Shown in pieces: positions 8,391-16,843 of a DNA stretch of 64,000 nt. The notes beneath the pieces were generated by a model, which had not been told where the DNA came from, did not search any database, and worked only from the letters and a program-made list of their open reading frames with translations. This stretch comes from Pantoea rwandensis (GTDB lineage Bacteria; Pseudomonadota; Gammaproteobacteria; Enterobacterales; Enterobacteriaceae). Numbering within the stretch: the stretch's first letter is position 1; the number at the start of each line of letters is the position of its first letter. Where the stretch lies: positions 2,852,001 to 2,916,000 of the forward strand of contig NZ_CP009454.1 in the NCBI RefSeq assembly GCF_000759475.1, in the 5' to 3' direction. A program made the position numbers and the translations under genes.

Positions 8391-10759
8391 GAACTGCCAA
8401 GAGAGTCACCTCTGTTACGCCCGCCAAACGTCTGAGCCTGATGCAGGAGACGCTGGATGGCGCACTGAACTGGATTGAAAACCACCACGCGCAGGCACCG
8501 CGTCTGGCGCTGGAAGCGGATACGCTGCGGCTGCAACTGCGCCGCGCGCGCGTGGAGAGTCACGCCCTGGCGCGTCAACTGGCGCGTCCGGTGACGCTGG
8601 CGCTGTTTGGCCAGTCGCAGGCGGGCAAAGCCTGGCTGTTAAGTGAGATGGTGGGCGATGCGCAGGGCCAGCTGATGGCACGTCTGGGCGATCGCGTGGT
8701 GAACTATTTCCAGAACATCAATCCCGGCAATCTCGATTTTGCTATTGCCACCCGCTTCAGCCACCAGCGTGAAACCCAGTCCAGCGCCTGGCCGCTGGAA
8801 ATGACGCTGCTCAATGACGTAGAGCTGATTCGTCTGGTGCTGGCCTGTGCCAAAACCGAAGCGCAGCCGGATAGTGCGGTGATCGATGCCGCGCTGCAAC
8901 GTTTGCAGCGCCATCGTCAGGACGAGCTGCAGCCGGGCCTTGACAGCGATGCGTTGATCACACTGTGGGCGTGGAGCCGCCGCCAGCATCGTCACGCCGA
9001 GGTACTGGATCGCCACTTCTGGCCGCAGGCGGTGGAACTCGCCCCGTGGTTGAACGTCGATGATCGCATTCAGCTGTTTGCGCTACTGTGGCCAAACCAG
9101 GTGGCGCTCAACGAACAGCTGCGCAATCTGATGCATCTGCGTCACCAGTTGCGCCAGGCACCACGCCTGCTCGCCCCCCTCAGCCTGCTGACCGATGACG
9201 CCTCGCTGCCGGCGGAGAAACTGATTAGCCACGATGCAGACTGGCAGGAAATGATTGAAGTCTGCCCGATCGTCGCCAATCGTGTCGGCAAACCGCAACA
9301 AGTGCCGCTGGGCTTACTGGCGCTGCTGACGCTGGAAATCACCGTTCCATTGAGTTCGACACCGCGTCAGGCGCTGTATGATGAAGCCGATATGCTGGAA
9401 CTGCCTGCGCCCGGCCAGCCTGCTGATTCGGGCCAGCAAGAGGATTTAGCGCAACTGCGCAAGCGCGATGCTTTGCGCGCTGCGCTGCTGGAGCAGAAAC
9501 GCGCGCTGCTGCCGGGTCTGTATGCCGCACGTCAGGGCATCGACCTGATGTTAATTTGTACTGCCGCCAGCCAGCGTCAGGATACCGAGCTTGCCGCTAA
9601 CGCCCTGCGTGAATGGCATATCCACCAAACTGTGGCCGCCAGCGGGGAAAAACCCCGCCTGATTTGGGCGATTACCCCGCACGATGCGCGTTACCAGCAG
9701 CATCAGATTAATGTGGATGAAGCCGTACAGCGTCAGATCGGGCAACCAGGACAGAGCTGGGGTTCCATGCTGGCACTCGATCGTGCAGGTGTCGATCGCA
9801 TGGGCAGCTGGTTGCAGGACGAAATGCAGCCAGAAGCACGTCGTGATCGTCTGGCCCAGCAATTAAGCACTTTGCAGCAAAAGCTGGTGGAGCGTTTGCA
9901 ACCGTGGACCGAATCCACTGCCACGCCAGAACAAGCAGCACGCAAGCAGGCGATTTCCGATACCTTGCTGAAGTGCCTGCAACATCGCACTGGCCTGCAC
10001 GGCGAACTGCTGGAGCGCTTGCAGCCTTCGCGCGAAGCAGTGCGCCAGCTGTGGCTGAGCCAGAGCAGCGGCAATGTCGTGCAGCACAGCGCGAAAACCG
10101 CTGCGGCTGAGCAGAGCTATTTTGGTATTGGCTTTGAGTTTGACCTGTTTAAAGATGAACCGGTGGCCCCTGCGGAACCGCGTAACGGCAGCGGCCAGCG
10201 CGATCAGCAATTTCCGCAGCAGGTGTTTGCGCTGTGGCTTGAGCACCTACGTCAGTTGCCGGAGAGCCGGAGTTTACTCACGCTGCTGAACGTGGATAAA
10301 CCGACCATGGAATTGCTGGTGGAAGAGCTGATTACCGCCAGCTTCCGCCTGAAGGTATTAAGCAAGCTGCAGAGCGCGCTTAACGAACCGGATGCTCAGG
10401 CCAGTGCGCATGAAGCGCGGACCGATCGCCAGGTTTCCCGTGCGATGACGGTGCTGGGGGATTTTGTGGCCTGGTTAGGCTTCCTGCAGCGCCCGGAGAG
10501 TGAACGGCCTGAGAGTCGTGTTAATCGCGGACAAACCATCTTCGCACGTCCACCTGCGCCAAGCGTGAGCTTCTCGCCTGGCCAGCGTTTAACGCGTTTG
10601 TCAGCCGCACCCGCTAATCATACCGCGTATTATATTTATGACTGGCTGGTGGGATTAAATTCGGTGATCGTGGAAAACAACGGCTATACCGGCGGCAGCG
10701 ATCTGCCCGCCAATGCCCGTCAGATGCTGGCGATTCTGCTGCTGCCACTGCACGCGTAA
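8387..10759 (+). CDS. srfC: SrfC-family putative virulence factor
   Basis: This 790-residue protein is the SrfC member of the operon. After a basic N-terminus and a helical segment it has a Walker A-like loop, LALFGQSQAGKAW (about residues 71-83), in which the usual Ser/Thr after GK is Ala82, so nucleotide binding may be weakened or lost. The rest is helical and Leu/Gln/Arg-rich, without a membrane segment, which fits a large cytosolic or effector-like protein. Its ATG overlaps the srfB stop. It ends directly against the convergent inhibitor gene, with no terminator visible between them. SrfC proteins have been discussed as virulence factors, but no mechanism is established that I can confirm. 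Confidence 0.85.
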   Translation: MRTAKRVTSVTPAKRLSLMQETLDGALNWIENHHAQAPRLALEADTLRLQLRRARVESHALARQLARPVTLALFGQSQAGKAWLLSEMVGDAQGQLMARLGDRVVNYFQNINPGNLDFAIATRFSHQRETQSSAWPLEMTLLNDVELIRLVLACAKTEAQPDSAVIDAALQRLQRHRQDELQPGLDSDALITLWAWSRRQHRHAEVLDRHFWPQAVELAPWLNVDDRIQLFALLWPNQVALNEQLRNLMHLRHQLRQAPRLLAPLSLLTDDASLPAEKLISHDADWQEMIEVCPIVANRVGKPQQVPLGLLALLTLEITVPLSSTPRQALYDEADMLELPAPGQPADSGQQEDLAQLRKRDALRAALLEQKRALLPGLYAARQGIDLMLICTAASQRQDTELAANALREWHIHQTVAASGEKPRLIWAITPHDARYQQHQINVDEAVQRQIGQPGQSWGSMLALDRAGVDRMGSWLQDEMQPEARRDRLAQQLSTLQQKLVERLQPWTESTATPEQAARKQAISDTLLKCLQHRTGLHGELLERLQPSREAVRQLWLSQSSGNVVQHSAKTAAAEQSYFGIGFEFDLFKDEPVAPAEPRNGSGQRDQQFPQQVFALWLEHLRQLPESRSLLTLLNVDKPTMELLVEELITASFRLKVLSKLQSALNEPDAQASAHEARTDRQVSRAMTVLGDFVAWLGFLQRPESERPESRVNRGQTIFARPPAPSVSFSPGQRLTRLSAAPANHTAYYIYDWLVGLNSVIVENNGYTGGSDLPANARQMLAILLLPLHA

Positions 10760-11026
10760 TCAGTCATGAATCAGGCGCAGCTCGCCTCGCAGCTGCTGCG
10801 CCGCTTCTTCCATCAGCGCCAGCACCGGTGCAAACTCCGCCTCGCTCGCCTGTGCAATATGATGCAAATGCAGTTCAGCCGGCAGCGCAATCCCGCCCGT
10901 CAGCCAATCCCACAGTGCATCCAGATTACAGCCAAACTCTCCGCTGCAGCCGCTTTGGGCCACAAACTCGCGGTAGAACGCCTGCCGGCTGGCCAATTGC
11001 TGGAAATCAAAAGAGAGCGTCAACAT
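10760..11026 (-). CDS. [13 protein letters not shown] ribonuclease inhibitor
   Basis: The 88-residue protein matches barstar: an N-terminal strand, then CNLDALWDWLTG with Asp36 and Asp40 corresponding to barstar Asp35 and Asp39, which plug the barnase active site, and an acidic C-terminal helix pair. I start it at the ATG at 11026, two bases after the RNase stop; the 33 extra residues of the longer frame overlap the RNase gene and look unrelated. AGGTG, 8-9 nt upstream, provides a ribosome site. It has no signal peptide, so it should protect the cytosol from the neighbouring exported RNase. Its stop abuts the srfC stop. Confidence 0.9.
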   Translation of the reverse strand: MLTLSFDFQQLASRQAFYREFVAQSGCSGEFGCNLDALWDWLTGGIALPAELHLHHIAQASEAEFAPVLALMEEAAQQLRGELRLIHD

Positions 11027-11028
11027 GG

Positions 11029-11463
11029 TTAGTTCACCTGTTTGAAGCTGCGATAGTGATCGGTGGTCAGAAAGATCAGTCCATCTGAAGAGTAAAGCAG
11101 ACGATCGGCGTCGCGGTGGCCGCAATCGTAATTCACATCAGCCTCATACCATTGCCGCCCCGCTTGCATTGGCAGGCGTTGCTCACGATTGCTAAAACGA
11201 TCGCCACCAATGGCTCGACCCGGCAACACCGTGCACAAGTCGCCTTTGCTGGGGTTCCAGCCCTGACGGCGTGCTTCACTTTTGGTGAGATAAAGATCCG
11301 GCAACTGATGATTTTGCTGTAACCACTGCGCCACGGTGTGGGCTTCGGTGAGTTTGGCAATATCTGTGCCGTGTGTGGCGGTTTTACCGGTTAAATGCGG
11401 CTTAAGCCCGGCCCAGGTGGCGGCCAGCGCGAGAATGAGTCCAATCCAGAGTTTCTTTGACAT
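11029..11463 (-). CDS. Secreted barnase-like guanyl-preferring ribonuclease
   Basis: This 144-residue protein has an N-terminal hydrophobic signal (residues 5-20) followed by a barnase/N1-type RNase domain. The diagnostic blocks are all present: LPDLYLTKSEA, GWNPSKGDL, GRAIGGDRFSNRE, YEADVNY, DRLLYSSDGLIF and TTDHY. Glu107, Arg121 and His136 correspond to barnase Glu73, Arg87 and His102, so it should be active. Two cysteines absent from barnase (C77, C114) could form a disulfide after export. The barstar-like gene follows 2 bp downstream, so toxin and inhibitor are translationally linked. Whether it acts in the periplasm, on competitors or in nutrient salvage is not known. Confidence 0.92.
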   Translation of the reverse strand: MSKKLWIGLILALAATWAGLKPHLTGKTATHGTDIAKLTEAHTVAQWLQQNHQLPDLYLTKSEARRQGWNPSKGDLCTVLPGRAIGGDRFSNREQRLPMQAGRQWYEADVNYDCGHRDADRLLYSSDGLIFLTTDHYRSFKQVN

Positions 11464-11514
11464 AGTGACATCCCGAAGTGCAGGACGCCGATAATAGCAG
11501 GATTATCGTGAAGA

Positions 11515-11540
11515 AGAACGCGGGCCAGCATAGCTGGCCC
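11515..11540 (-). terminator. Terminator after rarA
   Basis: GGGCCAGC and GCTGGCCC form an 8-bp GC-rich stem with an ATA loop. Read on the minus strand it is followed by GCGTTCTTCTT, a weak T-rich tail, 12 bp after the rarA stop. Confidence 0.55.
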
Positions 11541-11551
11541 TGGCGGAGGTG

Positions 11552-11899
11552 TTACTGCATCGCACTCGCTGATGGCACGGCATGTCGACGCCATGCGCCT
11601 GGCGCCACGCCATACTGACGTTTGAAGCTGCGATTGAACGACTGCTGCGAATCAAACCCCAGTGAAATCGCCACATTAAGGATCGGTTCGTTGGTGGTCG
11701 TTAAACGGTCCGCCGATTTTTTCAGTTTCTTATTACGAATGTACTCACCCAGCGGGTAGCCGGTGTGCTCTTTGAACATACGTTGCAGGTGCCATTTCGA
11801 ATAACCGGCGCGCCCTGCTACGGTGTCCAGATCCAGACGTGCTTCAATGTTGTTATCAATCCAGTCGATCAGATCGTGAATAAATGCGTCGCTCATCAT
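11552..11899 (-). CDS. rarA: RarA-like AraC/XylS-family activator
   Basis: The 115-residue protein consists only of the double helix-turn-helix DNA-binding domain, as in MarA, SoxS and RamA: GYSKWHLQRMFKEHTGYPLGEYIR and LGFDSQQSFNRSFKRQYGVAPG are the two recognition regions. It is divergent from oqxAB, and an Rrf2-family gene lies beyond oqxB, the same arrangement as rarA-oqxAB-oqxR of Klebsiella, so I call it RarA. The longer frame adds 16 residues; I chose the ATG at 11899 because GGGAG lies about 8 nt upstream (a second ATG follows at once). RarA would activate oqxAB and other antibiotic-tolerance genes. With no ligand domain, its activity is set by its level. Confidence 0.82.
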   Translation of the reverse strand: MMSDAFIHDLIDWIDNNIEARLDLDTVAGRAGYSKWHLQRMFKEHTGYPLGEYIRNKKLKKSADRLTTTNEPILNVAISLGFDSQQSFNRSFKRQYGVAPGAWRRHAVPSASAMQ

Positions 11900-11974
11900 C
11901 CCATTTTCTCCCGTCGCCTTAACGAACAGTATCAGTATCAGTTGCAATTACACTTTAAGGGTGACTGACTATGA

Positions 11975-12007
11975 CATTTAATGCAAGTTTTATTATTGCA
12001 TTAAATG
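11975..12007. promoter_or_regulatory. Perfect 12-bp inverted repeat between rarA and oqxA
   Basis: CATTTAATGCAA, a 9-nt spacer, then TTGCATTAAATG. The symmetry is perfect and no T-run follows, so it reads as an operator rather than a terminator. The binding protein may be OqxR or another regulator (inference). Confidence 0.65.
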
Positions 12008-12118
12008 CCGCACTCGCCGTAGGGGCTTTCCCCCTCTGAAACGAATTGATCAAAACAGCACATAAAGTGTATCAGATATTCTTGCAGATGCAGTTTGCAG
12101 CAGCCTACACTCATCGCG

Positions 12119-12149
12119 TTTTAATGCAATCTTAAAAGTTGCAGATTTT
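12119..12149. promoter_or_regulatory. Second, half-conserved copy of the oqx inverted repeat
   Basis: TTTTAATGCAA, again a 9-nt spacer, then TTGCAGATTTT. The left arm matches the perfect repeat 143 bp upstream and the right arm keeps TTGCA, with identical spacing. It sits about 50-75 bp before the oqxA start, close to the promoter. Confidence 0.5.
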
Positions 12150-12194
12150 TCGTACATGTCCTTTCTTTTTTCACACCAACGCGGAATAACAACA

Positions 12195-13349
12195 ATGCAT
12201 CTGCAAACATATGGGGTTCGTCGGGCAGTAAGCCTGTCAGGAGTGATGTTGCTGGGAAGCCTGCTGGCCGCTTGCGATCGGGGTGTGGCGCAAAACGCCC
12301 CGCCACCGCCGCCCGAAGTGAGTGTCGCGCAGGTGGTCGAACAAAAAGTCAGTCAATGGGATAGCTTCAATGGTCGCTTTGAAGCGGTGCAAAGTGTGCA
12401 ACTGCGCCCCCGCGTTTCCGGCTATATCGATCAGGTTAACTATCGCGAAGGCGATGACGTGAAAAAGGGTCAGGTGCTGTTTACCATTGATGACCGCACC
12501 TATCGCGCGACGTTAGAGCAGGCACAAGCTGAACTCGCCACCGCGCGCAGTCAGGCCTCGCTGGCACGCAGTGAGTCGGCGCGCACCGATAAACTGATTG
12601 GCACCAATGTGGTGTCACGCGAAGAGTGGGAGCAGCGTCGATCGGCGGCAAACCAGGCGCAAGCTAATGTGCTTTCCGCGCAGGCCGCCGTTGATATGGC
12701 GCAGCTGAATCTCGATTTTACCCGCGTCACTGCCCCGATTGATGGCCGTGCCAGCCGCGCGATGATCACCACCGGTAACCTGGTGACAGCCGGTGACAGT
12801 GCCAGCGTGCTGACCACGCTGGTGTCGCAGGATCGAATGTACGTCTATTTCGACGTCGATGAAGCCACCTATCTGCAGTATCAGGCGATGGCACGTCAGG
12901 GACAAAATCGCGGTTCGCTGCCGGTGGAAATCGCGCTGACCGGCGAGCAAGGTTATCCGCATCGTGGCACCGTTGACTTCCTCGACAACCAACTGACCGC
13001 CAGCACTGGCACCATTCGCATGCGCGCCACGCTGGATAATCATGAACGTCAGTTCACCCCAGGTCTGTTTGCCCGCGTGCGTTTACCCGGCAGCGCCGCG
13101 TTTAACGCGCTGTTGATCGACGATAAAGCAGTGTTGACCGATCAGGATCGTAAATACGTGTATGTGGTCGATGCGCAGGGTAAAGCCGAGCGTCGCGATA
13201 TTCAGGCTGGCGAGTTGGCTGATGGCCTGCGCATTGTGCAATCCGGTTTGAAGCCGGGTGACAAAGTGATCGTCAATGGCCTGCAGAAAGTCTTCATGCC
13301 TGGCATGCCGGTGAAAGCTCAGCCGGTGGCAATGCGCTCCGCTCAATAA
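12195..13349 (+). CDS. oqxA: OqxA, periplasmic adaptor lipoprotein of RND efflux pump
   Basis: A membrane-fusion protein of 384 residues starting at the ATG at 12195; the frame extends 13 residues further but these lack signal-peptide character. Residues 9-26 are a lipoprotein signal with lipobox LLAAC and Cys27 as the lipidation site. Domains follow the usual order: beta-barrel strand, lipoyl half (SGYIDQVNYREGDDVKKGQVLFTIDD), alpha-helical hairpin rich in Ala/Gln, second lipoyl half, barrel and membrane-proximal domain. It bridges OqxB to an outer-membrane channel, probably TolC, which is not encoded here. oqxB starts 18 bp downstream. Confidence 0.9.
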   Translation: MHLQTYGVRRAVSLSGVMLLGSLLAACDRGVAQNAPPPPPEVSVAQVVEQKVSQWDSFNGRFEAVQSVQLRPRVSGYIDQVNYREGDDVKKGQVLFTIDDRTYRATLEQAQAELATARSQASLARSESARTDKLIGTNVVSREEWEQRRSAANQAQANVLSAQAAVDMAQLNLDFTRVTAPIDGRASRAMITTGNLVTAGDSASVLTTLVSQDRMYVYFDVDEATYLQYQAMARQGQNRGSLPVEIALTGEQGYPHRGTVDFLDNQLTASTGTIRMRATLDNHERQFTPGLFARVRLPGSAAFNALLIDDKAVLTDQDRKYVYVVDAQGKAERRDIQAGELADGLRIVQSGLKPGDKVIVNGLQKVFMPGMPVKAQPVAMRSAQ

Positions 13350-13367
13350 TAATCGAGACTGCCTGTT

Positions 13368-16300
13368 ATGGATTTCTCCCGCTTTTTTATCGACCGACCG
13401 ATCTTTGCGGCGGTACTGTCGATTTTGATATTTACCACCGGACTGATCGCCATCCCGCTGCTGCCGATCAGTGAATATCCCAATGTGGTGCCACCCAGCG
13501 TGCAGGTGCGCGCGGAATATCCTGGTGCCAACCCCAAAGTGATTGCTGATTCCGTGGCGACGCCACTGGAAGAGGCGATCAACGGGGTCGAAAACATGAT
13601 GTACATGAAGTCGGTGGCCGGTTCTGATGGCGTGCTGGTCACCACCGTGACCTTCCGTCCGGGTACCGATCCCGATCAGGCTCAGGTTCAGGTTCAGAAC
13701 CGTGTGGCGCAGGCAGAAGCGCGCTTGCCGGAGGAAGTGCGTCAATTGGGTTTGACCACGCAGAAGATGTCACCGACGCTGACGCTGGTGGTGCACATGT
13801 TCTCGCCGAAGGGCAAGTATGACTCACTCTATCTGCGCAACTACGCCACGCTGAAGGTGAAAGATGAGCTGGCGCGCCTGCCGGGCGTTGGTCAGATTCA
13901 GATCTTCGGTGCCGGTGAGTACGCGATGCGTGTATGGCTTGATCCCAACAAGGTGGCGGCGCGTGGTATGACCGCTTCGGATGTGGTCAGCGCCATGCAG
14001 GAGCAGAACGTGCAAGTGTCTGCCGGTCAGTTAGGCGCTGAGCCAACCAAAAAGGCCAGTGACTTCCTGTTGTCGATCAACACCCAGGGCCGTCTGGAGA
14101 GCGAAGAACAGTTTGGCAATATTATCCTGAAAACTGCCGATGACGGCTCGCTGGTGCGCCTGCGTGACGTGGCGCGTATTGAGATGGGTTCAGGTAGTTA
14201 CGCCCTGCGATCGCAGCTGAATAACAAGGATGCGGTCGGTATCGGTATCTTCCAGGCCCCGGGCGCCAATGCCATCGACCTGTCGAATGCTGTGCGTGAC
14301 AAGATGGCCGAACTGGCCACTCGTTTCCCGGATGATGTGCAGTGGGCGGCACCGTACGATCCAACCGTGTTCGTGCGTGACTCGATTCGTGCCGTGGTGC
14401 AAACGCTGTTTGAAGCGATTGTACTGGTCGTGCTGGTGGTGATCCTGTTCCTGCAAACCTGGCGCGCATCGATCATTCCGTTGCTGGCCGTGCCGGTTTC
14501 GGTGGTGGGGACGTTCAGTGTGCTTTACCTGCTGGGCTTCTCGCTCAACACCCTCAGTTTGTTCGGGTTGGTGTTGGCGATAGGGATCGTGGTGGATGAC
14601 GCCATTGTGGTAGTGGAGAACGTCGAACGTAATATCGCGATGGGACTCTCACCGACAGCGGCTGCGCATCAGGCGATGCGCGAAGTGTCGGGGCCGATTA
14701 TCGCGATTGCGCTAGTGCTGTGTGCGGTATTCGTGCCGATGGCGTTCCTGTCCGGTGTGACCGGTCAGTTCTACAAACAGTTTGCGGTGACGATTGCCAT
14801 CTCCACGGTGATCTCCGCCATTAACTCACTGACGCTCTCTCCGGCGCTGGCGGCCAAGCTACTGAAGTCGCATGATGCACCGAAAGATATGCCGACGCGT
14901 CTGATTGATCGCTTGCTCGGCTGGATTTTCCGTCCGTTCAACCGCTTCTTCCAGCGCAGTTCGGATGGCTACGAGTCGATGGTCGGCAAAACCCTGCGTC
15001 GTCGCGGTGCGGTATTTGGCGTTTACGTGATACTGCTGGCGGGCGCGGGCTTTATGTTCCATACCGTGCCGGGCGGCTTTATTCCGACGCAGGATAAGCT
15101 GTATCTGATTGGCGGCGTAAAAATGCCGGAAGGTTCGTCACTGGCACGTACCGATGAAGTGATTCGCAAGATGAGCGAAATCGGGATGAACACCGAAGGC
15201 GTGGCCTACTCTGTCGCCTTCCCCGGTTTGAATGCCTTGCAGTTCACCAATACGCCGAACACCGGGACCGTATTCTTCGGTCTGAAGCCGTTTAATGAAC
15301 GTACCCGTACGGCTGCGGAGATTAACGCTGAAATCAACGCGAAAATCTCCAAAATCCAGCAAGGCTTTGGTTTCTCGATTATGCCACCGCCGATTCTGGG
15401 GCTGGGTCAGGGTTCGGGTTACTCGCTGTATGTGCAGGATCGTGCGGGCTTAGGTTACGGTGCGTTGCAAACCGCCATTAATACCCTTTCCGGTGCGGTG
15501 ATGCAGACGCCAGGCATGATGTTCCCGATCTCCTCGTATCAAGCCAACGTGCCACAACTGGATGTGCAGGTTGATCGTGATAAAGCCAAAGCGCAAGGCG
15601 TGTCGTTGACTGACCTGTTCAGTACCTTGCAGGTGTATCTCGGCTCCTCTTACGTCAACGACTTCAACAAGTTTGGTCGTACCTGGCGTGTGATGGCGCA
15701 GGCGGACGGTGATTTCCGTAGCAGCGTGCAGGATATTGCCAATCTGCGTACCCGTAACAATCAGGGCGAGATGGTGCCAATCGGCAGTATGGTCAACATC
15801 ACCACCACTTACGGCCCCGATCCGGTGATTCGCTACAACGGCTATCCGGCGGCGGACCTGATTGGTGATGCCGATCCACGCGTGCTCTCTTCGGCACAGG
15901 CGATGGAAAAGCTGGAGGCGATGTCGAGCCAGGTACTGCCAAACGGCATGAATATTGAGTGGACCGACCTGAGCTACCAGCAGGCGACGCAAGGCAATAC
16001 CGCGTTTATCGTCTTCCCGGTTGCGGTACTGCTGGCGTTCCTGGTGCTGGCGGCGCTGTATGAGAGCTGGACGCTGCCGCTGGCGGTGATCCTGATTGTG
16101 CCGGTCACCATGCTGTCCGCGCTGGTCGGTGTGTGGCTCACCGGCGGCGATAACAACGTGTTTGTGCAGGTAGGTCTGGTGGTACTGATGGGACTGGCGT
16201 GTAAGAACGCGATTCTGATCGTCGAGTTTGCACGCGAGCTGGAGATGCAGGGCAAAGGGATTGTCGAATCGGCGCTGGAAGCCTGTCGCCTGCGTCTGCG

Positions 16301-16520
16301 CCCGATCGTGATGACTTCCATCGCCTTCATCGCCGGTACCATTCCGCTGATTTTGGGTGAAGGTGCCGGTGCGGAAGTGCGCGGTGTTACCGGGATTACG
16401 GTGTTCTCAGGCATGTTGGGCGTGACGCTGTTTGGTTTGTTCCTGACGCCAGTGTTCTATGTGACGTTGCGTAAGCTGGTCACGCGTAAACAGCCAGATG
16501 CGGAAGTGCAGACGGTGTAA
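13368..16520 (+). CDS. oqxB: OqxB, RND multidrug efflux transporter
   Basis: The 1050-residue inner-membrane proton/drug antiporter has the RND plan: 12 membrane segments and two large periplasmic porter loops. The N-terminus (MDFSRFFIDRPIFAAVL), the GIVVDDAIVVVENVER segment carrying the proton-relay Asp pair in TM4, and the ACKNAILIVEFA segment of TM10 are clear. Length and sequence agree with OqxB of Klebsiella, which exports quinolones, chloramphenicol and other drugs; MexF is the Pseudomonas relative. With oqxA and the flanking rarA and oqxR it forms a complete chromosomal locus without any insertion sequence. A strong terminator follows 24 bp after the stop. Confidence 0.94.
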   Translation: MDFSRFFIDRPIFAAVLSILIFTTGLIAIPLLPISEYPNVVPPSVQVRAEYPGANPKVIADSVATPLEEAINGVENMMYMKSVAGSDGVLVTTVTFRPGTDPDQAQVQVQNRVAQAEARLPEEVRQLGLTTQKMSPTLTLVVHMFSPKGKYDSLYLRNYATLKVKDELARLPGVGQIQIFGAGEYAMRVWLDPNKVAARGMTASDVVSAMQEQNVQVSAGQLGAEPTKKASDFLLSINTQGRLESEEQFGNIILKTADDGSLVRLRDVARIEMGSGSYALRSQLNNKDAVGIGIFQAPGANAIDLSNAVRDKMAELATRFPDDVQWAAPYDPTVFVRDSIRAVVQTLFEAIVLVVLVVILFLQTWRASIIPLLAVPVSVVGTFSVLYLLGFSLNTLSLFGLVLAIGIVVDDAIVVVENVERNIAMGLSPTAAAHQAMREVSGPIIAIALVLCAVFVPMAFLSGVTGQFYKQFAVTIAISTVISAINSLTLSPALAAKLLKSHDAPKDMPTRLIDRLLGWIFRPFNRFFQRSSDGYESMVGKTLRRRGAVFGVYVILLAGAGFMFHTVPGGFIPTQDKLYLIGGVKMPEGSSLARTDEVIRKMSEIGMNTEGVAYSVAFPGLNALQFTNTPNTGTVFFGLKPFNERTRTAAEINAEINAKISKIQQGFGFSIMPPPILGLGQGSGYSLYVQDRAGLGYGALQTAINTLSGAVMQTPGMMFPISSYQANVPQLDVQVDRDKAKAQGVSLTDLFSTLQVYLGSSYVNDFNKFGRTWRVMAQADGDFRSSVQDIANLRTRNNQGEMVPIGSMVNITTTYGPDPVIRYNGYPAADLIGDADPRVLSSAQAMEKLEAMSSQVLPNGMNIEWTDLSYQQATQGNTAFIVFPVAVLLAFLVLAALYESWTLPLAVILIVPVTMLSALVGVWLTGGDNNVFVQVGLVVLMGLACKNAILIVEFARELEMQGKGIVESALEACRLRLRPIVMTSIAFIAGTIPLILGEGAGAEVRGVTGITVFSGMLGVTLFGLFLTPVFYVTLRKLVTRKQPDAEVQTV

Positions 16521-16544
16521 ATCGGTTTACAGTCAATTGAGTGA

Positions 16545-16570
16545 GGCGGCCGAGGATGGCCGCCTTTTTT
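16545..16570 (+). terminator. Terminator after oqxAB
   Basis: GGCGGCC and GGCCGCC form a 7-bp stem around a 6-nt loop and are followed by six T. Confidence 0.9.
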
Positions 16571-16739
16571 ATAAGGGAACGAAGAGCCTGAAACAGGCAC
16601 CCGGCGCGGGTTTCAGGGCAATATCACCGCGATGCAATTGCACCATACGACGAACGATCACTAAACCCAGTCCACCATTGTTGCGGCGGTCAGGGTCAAT
16701 GATGGAAGGCCGTTCAAACAAGGTCTGACTCACGATGGC
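16569..16739 (-). pseudogene. Remnant of a sensor histidine kinase (C-terminal ATPase end)
   Basis: On the minus strand about 56 codons read through to a stop at 16569-16571 and contain LFERPSIIDPDRR, then NNGGLGLVIVRRMVQLHRG, then GACFRLFVPL. This is the F- and G2-box end of a HATPase_c domain from a two-component sensor kinase. No kinase core, H-box or membrane domain precedes it; the frame simply begins in unrelated sequence near 16740. It is therefore a decayed or truncated gene. GTG at about 16733 could start a 54-residue peptide, but there is no ribosome site. Which kinase it came from is unclear. Confidence 0.72.
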
Positions 16740-16799
16740 ATGGCAAAAGACGGTATGGAAAAAGATGAGATGTCAAAGGACGGGGTGTCTAAGTCGTAA

Positions 16800-16832
16800 A
16801 ATCTCGGTTACCGGGCGGATGTCCGGTAACCG
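16800..16832 (-). terminator. Terminator after oqxR
   Basis: CGGTTACCGG and CCGGTAACCG form a perfect 10-bp stem with an 8-nt loop. Read on the minus strand it is followed by AGATTTTAC. On the plus strand TTTT also follows, so it may work in both directions. Confidence 0.75.
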
Positions 16833-16843
16833 TTTTACTGATT

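Noticed and set aside
16498..16728. Plus-strand frame between oqxB and the kinase remnant
   Set aside because: It begins inside oqxB and runs through the terminator; the opposite strand has the meaningful kinase-like reading.
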